This document shows, piece after piece, positions 12,245-24,839 of a stretch of 64,000 nt of DNA. Under the pieces are notes generated by a model. That model was not told the origin of the DNA. It was given only the letters and a program-made list of their open reading frames with translations, and did no database searches. The number at the start of each line of letters is the position of its first letter. The first letter of the stretch is position 1. This DNA is from Adiantum capillus-veneris (taxonomy: Eukaryota; Streptophyta; Polypodiopsida; Polypodiales; Pteridaceae). The stretch lies in NCBI GenBank assembly GCA_014529385.2, contig CM043970.1, positions 62,917,496-62,981,495 of the forward strand. The letters run 5' to 3'. The position numbers and the translations under genes are program-made.

Positions 12245-14735
12245 ATGGACTCAAGTCAAGCTTGGGATTCAAGTGCACCAGAGCAGGCAATGCCTAGTGA
12301 TAATAGCAGTGCAGAATAAATTAGCATGATGCAATCAAGAGAGCAATTGCTACATCTCTATGGATAGAATGGAGATAAAGTCTTCTATACCGACTCAAAT
12401 GGTCGTAAATATCTGATCAGTGGGAAAATCCAAGATCTTCAGGGTAACATTCTCTTGGTCAGCATACAGTCAAAACCTGATCATCCCCAAATATTTTCAG
12501 ATTTTATCAGAGTTATGTACTGTCAACTCGAAGATGTAGTGCTAATAGATATCTAGCCAATTGATTTAACCATCTATCTAAATATATGCATTATTTGCAA
12601 AATCATAGGTTTGTTTTACATGCAATCAGGTTTCCAGTACATGGATTACTGTGGTCAAGCCTATAGCAGAGAGCCACCAATGCTTAATTCTACAAACCAA
12701 GAAATCAAGGTAACCCTAGCCGAGGAACAAAGTCAAAGGAAGTATAGAGGTGAAGATGGAGCAATCTACATCTTGATGTTGAGCATGAGTAGAGATAATA
12801 TTGATGATATGGTTAGCACAGAAGACGACACTCAACAACAACCACATGTGGTCGAGCAAATGACACAACTTGTTATCTACTGTTCATATTTGTGAAAATA
12901 TGCAAGTCCACACCATCTCTCCAACGAGGTGAGAACTAGCCCTTGGAGCCATGGTATGATGGATGGATGACATAAGGGTCATGGGATTATGATAAGGGTT
13001 GACTTTAGATGCCTTAGGATGAGCCCTACATCAGCCTTACACTTTCACACTCTCTACTAGAAGCCAAGGCCAAGATGGTGAAAAGTACTCCTATGACTTG
13101 GGAGAAATTTCAGGAATACACAACTTTTTAGAAGGCAATTTTGCAAAGTTAATATCCCTCAATCCAACCGTTAACTTTTTTGAGAAATTTCAGGAATACA
13201 CACCTTCTTAGGAGGCAATTTCTCTCTCTCAATCAACCACGTTAATTTTTCTTGCTATACAAAGATCAAACTCTCTACTACTCTATAAGGACTACAAATT
13301 CACCATACAGATCTCGAAAATTTCACCTCCAAACTTGAGTTATAGAGGCGCCAACTTGGTAGGTCACACAAGAGTGACCAAACTTGGGGAGCTAATACCA
13401 CAAGATGTATGCATTATCTGAAAATGCTTTCTAAAGAAAAGTTGCTCCAAATATCATGGAGAATCCCCACCTATAGTAGCTTTGCCTAACACCCACCTAT
13501 GTGAGAGAATAGCTATATAAAGAGGGTGCAGTATACACAGTTGCAGGGGAGACAGTGCATGAGGTTGTGGAGCACATCCTTGGAACTAAAGTGGAGTGGT
13601 TAATCCCACACACTCTTACCTTGTGTACCTCATCATCTTGGAGCCTATTGAGCTCATTAGATAGCATTTATAGTCTTGGGTACTTAGCCTCTTGAGCTAT
13701 TGTTAGCTCATATTGCTAGTCTTTGTAGCATTGTCTGAATAAGATTTGTTCATTTGCATTGCCCTTCGTCTATCTTGTGCCATTGTGCTTTCCAATCTTA
13801 TGTTTATGCTTATGCTCAACTCCCCCATTCTTTTTCAATATTGTTATATGAAAGGAAGGTCATTTTCCCAAGGATTGCCCTAGGAATCCAACCAATAAGG
13901 GAAAAGTCATTGCGAACCAGACTTAAGGCCAAGAGCAGGAGCAGGAGCAACAAAAGAAACTACCACTATACCATCATTTGAGTTTCCTCGACACTCAAGA
14001 AGAAGCCCAGATTGGAAGTGAGAGTACAAAGGTGAGTTCATCAGACTCACTTATTGGCATGAACCACAACACTCAAATATCAGTTCCAAGAGCACCATCA
14101 ACTGCATAGTAGACACCACAATTGCACGCTAGTTCACTAGCACCTCAAGGGTCAAGAATGGAATCACAAGGCAGTCATTTTATGCATAAATTTAGTCTAA
14201 ACAAAGTGAAATCACAAGAGAACACTAAAAGTGTAAGGTTTGAAAATGATGTTGCACCAAAATCTGGTTATGTTTTACCACCTATGGGGGATAAAAGACA
14301 CATTGACACAAATGTTTCTAATTTTCCATGGCATACATGATTATCATGCCATCTATTTGGACCAAGATGGAAGCATGTACCAAAAGAAACCTTCCGTATA
14401 TGAAGGGTCAACTTTCCAAATAGTAGAAGTGTATCCTATACCAAATCAAAAAGGGTGGTTTAGATGTGATGAATATAAATTTTTTTCACTAAGCCCTGGT
14501 CCTAATAACACTATTGCTCAAATCATAGGAGATCCACAAGAATGAGTGTATAGAGGACAAGACAATGTTGTCTATAGTCTATCTAAAGGATAGATATTCC
14601 ATGCCTCAAGAAGATATATAAGCTCCATTGATGGACACTTGTTGATGTCAGATCGACTAATAATGCCAAACATAACAAATACAAGGATAAACTCTACTCT
14701 TGAATAAAAGCCTAGTGAAAGTCCTAGGAAGGCGG
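12245..14735 (+). pseudogene. Decayed gag-like sequence, left part (interrupted by copia element)
   Basis: From an ATG at 12,245 a single frame runs to about 12,555 with only three stops and reads like coding DNA (MDSSQAWDSSAPEQAMPS, then GDKVFYTDSNGRKYLISG). A related block is RKYRGEDGAIYILML near 12,745. At about 13,860 a shifted frame reads GHFPKDCPRNPTNKGK, the second half of a zinc knuckle. Near 14,350 comes YLDQDGSMYQKK and a 90-residue tail. An 80-bp tandem repeat lies at 13,102-13,260. The blocks resemble the DxxGxxY modules of the neighbouring gypsy gag. The right flank is cut by the copia 5' LTR at 14,736. Confidence 0.55.
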
Positions 14736-14962
14736 TGTTACCATATACATGTAGTAGTGATGTGTGTGAACACACTAGGACCGCCGAGGCATTTTTTCTC
14801 TCTTTAGGAGGTTTTTTCCCTCGAGCATTGTATATACGCCCATCACTCTAGGTCTATCTATCTTTCCATTACATACTAAGAAACACACTCTCTATTGTGT
14901 GCCTTGAGCTTCCTTCGTCTTCTCCAAGCTGTGTGTGTTTCTCTGCAACCCTAATTCCCACA
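14736..14962 (+). repeat. Copia 5' LTR
   Basis: Same length and near-identical sequence as 38,055-38,281. Contains a CT-rich stretch and the tail 'ctctgcaaccctaattcc'. It is followed two bases later by the primer-binding site. Confidence 0.95.
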
Positions 14963-14964
14963 AT

Positions 14965-14976
14965 TGGTATCAGAGC
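14965..14976 (+). other. Copia primer-binding site
   Basis: TGGTATCAGAGC, the usual plant copia primer-binding site complementary to the 3' end of initiator methionine tRNA, lies just inside the 5' LTR. Confidence 0.9.
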
Positions 14977-15243
14977 AGGTTGCATCCTCCCGGGCTTAGT
15001 CGCCAGCTGCTCCAGCACACGCCTGCTCACTTTCTCCGATTTCAGTGAGGTTTGGCGAGCGTTCGCAGGTCGACAAATATTTCGGGAGAGATCATAGAGC
15101 TCAGTCTGCTCATATTTCTGATTCGGGCTCATTTCGGCCTTCATTCCACTACAGGCAGTACTGCACAGGCTATTTTGTCATTTTGTGCAGAATTTTTGTC
15201 AGTGCCGTTTTCTGCATAACAAGTGCCTCATAGTCTTCTACGG

Positions 15244-16147
15244 TGTTAGAAGTTGGACACACCCCACGGAAAATGACTGCTCAAGAGATTATTATTTTTT
15301 GTAATTATTCATTTATTGAGAAAATCGGACATTTCACCTTTGTAAATATTGGGGCTTACAGAAGTTTCCAGATTGTATCCCAGTTTTGACACTTAGATTG
15401 AGTAGATGGTTAAATTGGAACATTAGGGTTTGAGAATTGTAAGGTATCAATACCACTTTTTGACCTTAATGAAGAACCCTTTTGTCATTTTAAAAAGTTT
15501 TTTGAAGTCTGTGTGAGTGAGCGTACTGTGTAAGAGAGAGAGTGAGAGCCTCATCTTGACGCTACACGTGCACCGGTGGTCGAAATCGAGTGCGGAGAAG
15601 TGCAACGTGTTGCCCCCGACGAGAGCTACGCGCCAATACCTACATTGCGCACATACGGTCCGGTTTTGCGAGATCCATCTACAAGCTTCATCTGGTGATT
15701 CCGTGAGCAAACGTTATCTGTTTTCGCATTTCAGCATATCCACGCATTCTCATTGAGTAGAACTACACATTAGGCACTTTAGTTTTTGGAAACGAAGACC
15801 TGCAAGTTTCGGCTAGACATCCTACGTGATTTTGCACCTGGTGTTTTGGGTTGAGGTTTTGGTTCATAGACCTTAGGGAGAGCGACCTATTGGTGTTTCG
15901 AGATCGTTTGATGGGTATTTGGCTCTAGAAAGCGTTGTAGGAAATCTCCTCTTATGCACTCCTGAAGGCTGTAGCTTAGACATTGGGTAGAGACCTCTGT
16001 AGGAATTAGTTAGGAGTCGGTCAAGTGTAGGTTGACACCCTATGCTTGCTTCCATGTGCCTGCGGGTCGAGCTTCGTCCTTAGCTGACAAATCTTATTAG
16101 GTGAGTTCTCGTTGTGCTTACGTCTGCCGCAGCGTATCCATCCAACA
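15244..16147 (+). repeat. Gypsy 5' LTR
   Basis: 904 bp, TG...CA ends, aligned along its length with 32,662-33,593. The two copies differ by roughly several percent by eye. It lacks about 30 bp that the 3' copy has near 33,310. It contains AGACATCCTACG followed by 'tgattttgca' at 15,815, one arm of the palindrome that recurs in the internal region. Confidence 0.95.
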
Positions 16148-16148
16148 T

Positions 16149-16167
16149 TGGCGTCGCTGCCGGGGAC
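16149..16167 (+). other. Gypsy primer-binding site
   Basis: TGGCGTCGCTGCCGGGGAC begins two bases after the LTR. It is close to the TGGCGCCGTTGCCGGGGA type seen in Tat and Athila elements. Confidence 0.85.
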
Positions 16168-17962
16168 AAAAACCCTAGGTAGGTGACCGAGACTAGTCCT
16201 TGAGGATAGGGATTCTTTGGCTTGCCAAGAGTCTCGTTTTACATTTAGATAGGATCAGAGGGTAGAGGACTCTCTAGGTCATAGAGGGAGTCTAGGGGTG
16301 TGTCTGCTGGCCTAGATCCTTTGACTTAGGTACACTTAGGTAGTTTTAGTTGAGTTGTGGTGTAGAGAGTAGGAGTTGGAGTGGTAGAAGCGGTGAGAGG
16401 AGAGCTTAAGAGTCCGGAGAGGCCAGGAAGCAACCAAAACACCATTATCACCATTTCACATGATGAGTAGCAGTAGAGTAAGTAGGACATCATGATTTAG
16501 GATCTAGAGCACTTCATGCATGTATACTTGCTTGTTGGATTCATCACAAAGTTGTAAAAGACGCAAAAGTGTGTTTGAAAGCTGAAGTGAAGTCCAAAAG
16601 TTGTTGTGAGTGTTTTTGATAGAGCTGCAGTGCATCAAGAGCAATTCTGTTAGAAAAAAATAATTTTTAAGCCAGCAGACATCCTACGCGTAGGATGTCT
16701 ACAAGCTAATCTGGTGGGAATTTTGGAATTTTGAGTTGACCAGTGTGTCCAGAAGGTAGGTTTTATCCTATGTTCACCTGGAAAGTGAAAATTTGACCAT
16801 ATCTTGACAGGATAAGGCCAGATAGACAGAAATTGTCAGACTTCCTACCCAAATTGTGCCAATGCATTATTTTAAGACCAAAACCATAGGATGGCTACAT
16901 GAGCATGATCTGCATGATATATCGAGTGACTGAGAGAGGTTTCATCTCATTTGGGTGAGAAAATTGGGTTCTAAGCAGACTTTAGCACTTTTGACTGAAA
17001 AAGGTTAGAACAGCTAAAGTTGGGGACATTTGAAATCCAAACCAAAATCTAAGCATATCACTGGGTTGCTGACATCAAGGGGAAGCTGTGGGTCAAGTCT
17101 GGGGTCAAACAGACCAAAAAGACATCCTACGCGTAGAATGTCATCTGTGTGATTTTGCACTCCAAACTTAGTTTTGAGCATACCAGAGTGATCAGCACCT
17201 CAAGAGGAGTCTGTGCTTGCAATTGAAGCCATTTTGAGCAAAAAAGACATCCTATGCGTAGAATGTCTAAAGCAAGAAATTGAAGCCAGATACTGACTGT
17301 GGGCATAGCAGGGTGTTGTATAGCCTGAGGTAAGCCTCCTAGTCAATTTTGGTCCAAATTGGAGTTGATTTGACTGATCAGACCAACAGCAGGCTGTCAT
17401 AACAGATTTTTGATCCATTGACTAGCTTATAGGTGTCCAAATTAAAAAGTAAAAACAGCTGTGGACTCAGCACATCAAGGGGAATCCATAGTGCAAAAAT
17501 CCAGGCAAAACAGAGCAGGAGACATCCTACGCGTAGGATGTCTACTGGGGCTTAGTGAAGAGAAAATTTGACCGAGCTTATACAGTAAGGTTCCATTTGA
17601 CTTAAGGGTTCTAGAACTTCTTTCAGAAGTGAATTTGGACCTTATTTGACCTTTTGACGGAGCAAAGACTGAATTCAAACTTTTTGTGTAAATTGACCAA
17701 CATCCGAGGAAAGTACAGTTCCAGATTCAGTTCCAGATTAGCAGACCTAATCCAAAACATCAACAGTGTATAAAATACAGTAGTGGTTTAGGTTAACTCT
17801 CTAGTTATACCAATCATTACTAAAGTCACCTCTAGCGGATAGATGCTTTGATTCAATTGCCGAAATTAAACGCTTGTGTACAGGTATATTCAGCAGCAAA
17901 GCAAGAAGTTGTGCGGAGACTGATCCTTTGCCAGGTGAGTGGTTGGATTTGTATAAATTTCA
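16168..17962 (+). other. Gypsy 5' leader (non-coding)
   Basis: About 1.8 kb without a credible frame. It holds four copies of the 24-bp palindrome. Ahead of copies 2, 3 and 4 a second short motif of the form 'atcaagggga' or 'ctcaagagga' recurs 40-70 bp upstream, so the leader looks built from diverged repeats. Confidence 0.8.
16677..17543 (+). repeat. 5' cluster of four 24-bp palindromes
   Basis: Copies lie at 16,677-16,700, 17,120-17,143, 17,245-17,268 and 17,520-17,543. The consensus is AGACATCCTACG followed by its exact reverse complement, with a central ACGCGT. Copies 1 and 4 are perfect over 24 bp. Copies 2 and 3 have one to three changes ('gtagaatg' in the right arm, 'ctatgcg' in copy 3). 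Each could form a 12-bp stem in RNA or bind a dimeric protein; neither is shown. Confidence 0.95.
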
Positions 17963-18712
17963 TTGCTAAGTTTGATGAATTTAAGATCAGGAAGACACAT
18001 GTTTAGAGACCAAAAGGTGGCAGGTGATCAGGGTAGCTTAGTGTCCACCGAGGAGAGTGTAACTCAGGCAAGGCTAGATCCACTAGCACCGATTATTGAG
18101 GAGGGTAGTGATACTGACACTTCATCAGACAAATCCTTCTTCATGATGGGTAGTCAACAGCCAGGAGGTTTCACCTATGACGGACCAATGCCAAGGGGAA
18201 GCACCTCCCTAAATCCTTTGAATGATTCCAAGTTCACTGTAAACTTCTTAGAAGGAACAAACTCGAGGGGAACCCTGGTTTATTCTGACTATCGAGGATG
18301 CAAGTGTATTTGTATTGAAGAAAGACCGGATCAGAGACTGGAGATAATTTGAGTCTATGATGATGGAGATAGATTCCGAGACGAAAAGGGAAACCACTAT
18401 CTGATCGTTAGTAACCATGAGGACTACAATAGATATGGAGATAACGTGGCGAAAGGGAAAATGGTTTTAGAAATTCAAGAGCCGCCTCCAAACATTGATC
18501 GACCTGGAGCGCTTTTTATGTATGATTAAAAAAAACCAAGGTTTCAACTTATAATGAGAATGTGGGAATTTACAAGCATGAGAGCGAGAGAATAGTCTCT
18601 TACTTTCGTTGCAAAGAACCCTACCCAAACGAGTTAAGCAAAGACAAGGTTCTTTACTTATTCTCTTATGAAATTGCTATGGGGAAGGATATCTTTTGTT
18701 GATAGGTACGGG
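17963..18712 (+). pseudogene. Gypsy gag N-terminal region with DxxGxxY-type blocks
   Basis: A 129-residue open frame (17,963-18,352) ends at a TGA, but the same reading continues with another stop near 18,527. Three blocks recur: VYSDYRGCKCICIEE, RFRDEKGNHYLIV and GIYKHESERIVSYFRC. Each is a short acidic-aromatic segment of the kind D..G..Y. The same blocks in the same order occur on the minus strand at 10.5-11.0 kb, which supports that this is true protein sequence. No database family is recognised. It precedes the capsid region and may be the gag matrix part or a separate ORF1 like that of Ogre elements. Confidence 0.65.
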
Positions 18713-20818
18713 TGAGAATACCAACGTATCCTCCCATAGGAGGTAGAAAAGGCAACAGTTCCAGGAGCATCAACCTATGCCCCTGATGAAGTACCAAGAG
18801 CCACCTACACCCCTAGCAAGTCGACAAATCCCTTTTCAGAGGAGTATGACGCGACCTCACATTCTACCCGACCGCAGACATTCAACAACCAAAACCAACC
18901 AGCAACCCATCTATCATTGCAGGCATGGCTTTGACAGACTGCAATATTAGAACAAGACCGAAACCGAGATGGTTATCAATCCGCACGAGGGCTAAGGGAT
19001 TTACAAGAACCACCACTCTATTCACGGTATCAAGGAGAGAGTAAGACAAATACTCAAGGGTCAACAGAGCCTAGAAGACCACCCATAGAACGAGTTCGGA
19101 GAGATGAACCATCTCTGGCAAGAACTATTAGAAATTATGGCTTAGGAGCACCATTGGGAGAGGAACCAGCCTACTACAGAAGACCAGAGGAGGTATATCG
19201 ATTAGAACGTGGAGATCCAATGATGAGATTTGTAGACCATCGTAGAATTAGGCCTTCTCAAGTGCAAAAATGGGTAAACAAGAAATACACGGGAAACAGG
19301 GATCCTAGAGATCATGTAGCAGCCTTTGTGTGTGTAATTAGAGCGGAAGAGGTGTTAGACTTCCCTACCCAATTTGCAGGGTTTGGACTAACCCTAGAGG
19401 ATGATGCTGCTACTTGGTTTGACTCTGTGGAGCGTAGAGACTTTGAGTCGATGGAGGAGGTGTTTGACGAGTTTATCGAGGAATTCTCACAAAGGGGGAT
19501 AGCTCATAATACAGTCTCACAAATCCATAAATTCAAACAGAAAGACGGGGAATTTGTGCGAAAGGTAGCCCTACGACTAAAAAGATCTGTTAAGTTCTGC
19601 CCTATGGAATAACTGTCAACTCAGTCCAGACTTATGCTTATATTTATCCAAGGACTAAGGAATTCAGATCTCCAGAAGGACTTACATATGAAGAGGAGCA
19701 CGACGTTAAATGAGTTAACTAAGGAGGCTCTTTACCTTGTGGACAGTTGTGCAATCTACAAAGAGGGTGAGTTCAAGGATCTTGACGATGATTCATCCTC
19801 ACAACAAAGTGGAAGCAAGTCTGCTAAGACAGCACTGAAAGGGGAAGTAGCTGTAAGCCAAGAGCAGCTTGTAGAGGAAGTGCTAAAAAAGATAAACTTG
19901 TACGCCAAACCCCAGGATAAATAGCCCAAGTGGTGTGGTATTGAACAAAAATGGACAAACCATGGGACGGAGGAATGCTATTATAACAAGGGATATGTGA
20001 GAGAGAGACCTTACGCTCCCCAAGCTCAGGTAGCATCTCCTCAAATTCCACCGATGCATAGGTATCAAGCAGGCAACCTACCAGGACCTGTAGACGTAGA
20101 GAGACCACAACCAGTGTTGGGGCAACAACCACCCCTACCAGGATTACGACCAGTTGGCATAAGATACACACCAACAGTAACCGAATCAGAAGAGAAGGCT
20201 TTGGTACCTATGCATGCATATTATGAAATCCCAATGGATTTGCTGTAAATGTTGTCTATTATCCACCGGAAGAACCCTCAAAACCAAAACCATGGAGCAT
20301 GATAGGAGGTGCAGGACAACCAACAGCTGCAAAGGCAGCAGGAGAAGGAAGATATAGCTTGGACGAACGAACATTGTTTTTCATAGCCAACAAAGGCATG
20401 GGCGGGCAGAGACATGCATACCGACAACGAGGATCTCAAGGAGCACCTCAATAGCCTAAGGACCCTGCTACAAGTGTGGCGGAGACCATTGGCTAAGAGA
20501 CTGTCCTCATGATGAAATCATTAGAGTCAACGCATATTGCACCGAGTGTGGAGTTACTCATTTGATTCTTGATTGCCCTAAGAACCCGAGCAAAGGAGCA
20601 AAAACTACCTTGAACATGCTGGAAGCAGTGCCTTCCAGTGGAGGGTCAGAAAACGAGACAATCATACCTATTCAGGCAGTAACGCGAGCCCAAGCTCAAA
20701 TAATGACGAACGAACCCATAATTGAAGAGCCAAAAACCGATGCCCCAAGTTTAGAAACAAAAAATCAGAGAAGCACTTGGAAATCTAGAAAGGCGCGTAT
20801 GAAAGCCAGGAGAGAATG
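18713..20818 (+). pseudogene. Gypsy gag: linker, capsid and two zinc knuckles
   Basis: A Pro/Arg-rich linker runs into a capsid domain of the Retrotrans_gag type at 19,154-19,612 (DPRDHVAAFVCVIRAEEVLDF, DDAATWFDSV, FDEFIEEFSQRGIAHNT). A TAA at 19,610 interrupts it, and the frame resumes to 19,921. Two zinc knuckles follow at 20,466-20,581: CYKCGGDHWLRDC and CTECGVTHLILDC, both intact CX2CX4HX4C. A basic tail ends at 20,818. The protein would form the particle and bind genomic RNA. Stops at 19,610, 19,921 and around 20,248-20,450 make this a pseudogene. Confidence 0.85.
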
Positions 20819-22824
20819 AGAGCAAACGGCTCTATCCGAGGAGTTAAAACACACAAAGGATAGATTAGAGCGGTTAGAGGATCTAAATAGCCCAAGCTCA
20901 CACACTGCGGCAACCATAGCACCCAAGGAAATAGCAGAACCCAAAAGTACAGGATCAGGAGGATCAGTACTGGCAGACAAGGTAAATGAGCAGTTAGATG
21001 CAATTTTAAAAGCTTACGAAGCCAGACTCAAAAAGACCAAACCCAAGAGCAAAGATGGATGACTTATCCATATGCTGAAATAGAAAAACAGAGGTTGGAA
21101 ATGTGTAGAAAGATGATTGAAACAACTCAATCCTTGATAGGAAACCCGCTTGGTAAACCTGCAAATTGGCATGAAGTACCAGCTCCAACCCCTATCAAAC
21201 CAACTTTAGAGGAACAAGTAGAAACGAAGGAAAGACTCACGAATGCCTATGAGTCTAGGGGAGAGCCTATCATAGTGCCAAATACAACAGATGAGGCAAG
21301 TGACGGGTTCTAGCTTAAAACATTGGCAGAAATGGGTAAGGATTGTAACGGTCTAGATGATCTGTGGAAGCAAATCTGTGACGCCAACGAAGATAACAGG
21401 GTAAGTTACCCCATGAATAGCACGAGAAAAGAGAAAAATGAGATCTTACCTCCTATTGAAGAATTTGAGGTAAGATCACAAATGAACTTTGATATACATT
21501 CACAAGGGGGAGACCAGGGATCAATTAGTTCGGGGCACAGCCAACCAGACTCGCTGAAAACTCTACCCTGTTACGTAGGAGAGTATGAAGCCAAGTCTGA
21601 GGTGAGAGCAATCCCATCTCAAAGACTTTCTTCTAACAGAGTGATGGATTCACAAGGGTTGATTGAGTTATTGTCCAACCCGGTAGCATGCACAATCACA
21701 TTAGCCGAACTCCTAAGGTTACGACCAAACATGTGCACCACAGTAGGCAAATGCCTAGAAAAATTTGGAGTGAAAGATCCCACCTCGAAGCTTCAGGAAG
21801 GGATCAGAGAATTGGACACGCCTCAACTAAACACTAGGCCACTACCTTTAAACAAGGTTGGAAAGTATTGTGAGGGAGAAGATGGAAACACCACGCTACC
21901 AGTAGAATTCCAAGGAGTAGTTTCCAAAGCTATTCTTGATAGTGGAGTAGGAGTTGCTATCGCCACCAAGGAAATCTGGAAAAAATGGGGAAAACCAGCT
22001 TTGAGAGCTACCAGAATGAAATTGCAATTGGCAGATGGGTTCATGGAGAAGCCTCTAGGACTCCTAGAAAAAGTGATTGTCACCTTGTGCAAAATCTAGT
22101 ATGAGCATACATTTGCAATAGTCGATTTCGACAAAAAGAACAATTACGAAATCATCTTGGGAAGACCATTCATGAGACAATTAAAGATGGGCCAGGATTG
22201 GGGTTATGACCACATATACCTCAGACATGGCGAGACTACAACCAAAATACACCTAAAAGACCATAGTTACAAGGATGTGAACCAGACACCAGTGGAAGAG
22301 TTTGATTCAGCTACATTGGCAGGATCGGAACTCCCAGCATGGTTAGGGCAACAAAAAGAGCTATGGATGTGCGGAGCTTCACATTGTGGGAGCTTAAAAA
22401 GAGAGGAATGCGTCTTAGAAAGAGCGATTGAGGACAAGGATTATATTTCGGAACCTTTTCCTGAAGATGCCTTAGAACCTCTAGAATGGGAACACATACT
22501 AGCAACATTGGATGTTTGTACCATTACAGATAGTCCAACAACACAATTTTGCGATAAGGATGGCTATGATGTGCTACCCTATTACATGGTAAGCCTTATA
22601 CCAGGAGGAGATGAGATGGTAGAACCACCAGAACAAGAAGAGTTTTATAACTCCTCTGAGCATTTGGAGGTAAATAACAATGTAGATAATAAGTGTTCAG
22701 ACAACTCAAGCGAGCGTGGGAAGAAAACAAAGAATATCAGGTTTTATGACTTTGCCAATCAGCACCCTAGCGCCAGGAATGCTATAGGAGAAAACGAGCA
22801 GGAAACAAAGCGAGAGAGAAACTG
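20819..22824 (+). pseudogene. Gypsy aspartic protease and PR-RT linker
   Basis: The frame 21,323-22,099 ends in a retropepsin: SKAILDSGVGVAIATKEIW around 21,930 gives the DSG active site. After an in-frame TAG at 22,097 the second half continues with YEIILGRPFMRQL, the ILGR flap-side motif. The frame 22,157-22,825 then forms a long acidic linker. The active-site loop reads DSGVG rather than DSGA/DTGA. The protease would cleave Gag-Pol. Segments 20,819-21,313 are charged linker of no recognised family. Confidence 0.8.
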
Positions 22825-24839
22825 ATGCCCAGGATAAAAGATAAAACTCACTATTTAATGCTTGTCAAAGCAGAGGATTGTGTAAAAGATCAAATATCAC
22901 GAAGATCCTCAAAAGTTCGAAGGGAAAGAACGCGAGAGGAAATAAGACAAGTACAAAAAGCTAAAACAGAAACAAAATCACAAAAATCTCAAAAATCAAA
23001 AAAAGAAACAACAAAAGACCCAGAGTGGACCAAACTGGAGCGTAAAAAGAAATACCAAGAACTGAAATGGTCTTTACAAGAGGTATGGACTACTGAGAGA
23101 GATAGTGATGGTAAGGGGGAGTCAGAAAAAGGAAACATGAATGTACCATCACACTATCGGAAATTCACCATCCAGGACAGAAAAATCATAATGACACCAC
23201 CAGTTAGGGAAAGAACAAACCAGGAATCTTACGATGGGCCGGAAAATGCAAAAAGGATAGACCTCGCTGAACCAGGTGAAGAGCCTCAGCCGATCTATAT
23301 CGCAACCGATTTAGAGTCTGAAGAAGAAGAACTGCTAACACAACTTCTCAAGAAGTATAAAGATGTGTTTGCATGGTCCTACAAAGACCTCAAGGGAGTT
23401 GATCCATTGATATGCCAACATACAATTCCTTTGAAATCAGATGCCAAACCTAGCAAACAGCATCCTTACACATATAATGACACATTTGCTAAACGAATCA
23501 AAGAGGAGATTGATAAGCTGATGGATGTTGAATTCATCTACGAAATCCAACATACAGATTGGGTGTCACCCATTGTGGTAGTCCCCAAGAAGAACGAAAA
23601 GCTGCGATTGTGTGTGAACCTCAAAAAGGTAAACGCAGCCACCATAAGGGATAATTATCCCTTGCCGATCATAGAACATGTACTTGAGAGGGTGGCCGGG
23701 AAACGGGCTTATTCCTTTCTAGATGGGTTTTCATGGTCAACCAATTGGCAATTGCAATAGAGGATCAACACAAAACATTGTTTGCCATAGAATGGGGAAT
23801 ATATGCGTATCGAGTTATGCCTTTTGGCTTAACTAATGTCCCAGCTACCTTTCAAAGATTAATGACACATGCGTTCAAAGAATACCTGAGAATATTCTTA
23901 GAAATATACATGGATGATCTGTGTGTACACTCTCTTCTACGAGAGGAACATATTGACCATTTGCAAAAGGTATTTGAAAAATGCAGAACATATTTAATCT
24001 ATCTTAACCCGGAAAAGTGCATTTTTATGGTTAGGCAAGGCCGCATCTTAGGACACATTGTCTCAAGAAATGGCATAACCACAGACCTAGACAAAATCAA
24101 AGTCATAGTAAACCTTCCCAGGCCTACTAATGCGAAACAAGTGCAATCCTTCATGGGACACTATGGATATTATCGAAGATTCATATATATGTATGCAGTC
24201 ATCGAACAACCTCTGTATCGTTTGTTAGTCAATTTCGACTGGACTGAGGAGTGTAAAACTTCATTCCAAAAGCTGAAGGAAAACCTTGTATCAGCACCTG
24301 TACTTAAAGCACCGGATTGGAAAAAGATATTCCTTGTTCACATTGATGCATCTGCATATGCAATCGGGAGTATTCTGGCTCAACCTGGAGACAAAACAAT
24401 GGATTTTCCAGTTTGTTATGTAAGCCGACAGTTAAATAGTGCGGAAAAGAACTACACAACCACCGAAAGAGAGGGGTTAGGAATGATTTATGCTGTAAAG
24501 AAATTTCGTCATTATTTGCTCACAAACAAATTTGTGTTCTTCACAAATCATCAAGCTCTTTTGTATCTTGTAAATAAACCATGCAATACTAGGAGGATTG
24601 TACGCTGGTTTATTATATTGCTAGAGTTTGATTTCACAGTGGTAGTCAAAAAGGGTAAAACTCATCTACGGGCAGATCATCTTTCAAGGCTACACAACGG
24701 GGAAGCTCTTGAAGGAGTAGATGATGACATACTAGATGCTTATCTTTTCAATATTGAAATGATACCCAAATGGTCTCAGGAAATTGTTAGAATTCTTTCT
24801 TTTGGAGGATTTGATGACAAGGAAGACAGATCCAAATAA
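22825..24839 (+). pseudogene. Gypsy reverse transcriptase and RNase H
   Basis: The RT begins with a basic Lys-rich stretch, then VFAWSYKDLKGVDP, WVSPIVVVPKKNEKLRLCVN and NYPLPIIEHVLERVAGKR. A frameshift near 23,735-23,760 follows. The frame resumes with YRVMPFGLTNVPATFQ and the catalytic YMDDL at about 23,910. RNase H follows (LVHIDASAYAIGSIL, YTTTEREGLGMIYAVKKFRHY, HLRADHLSRL). A TAA at 24,837 interrupts pol again in the same frame. RT and RNase H make the element cDNA. The text resembles Tat/Athila-type elements more than chromoviruses. The catalytic residues are intact but the frame is not. Confidence 0.92.
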
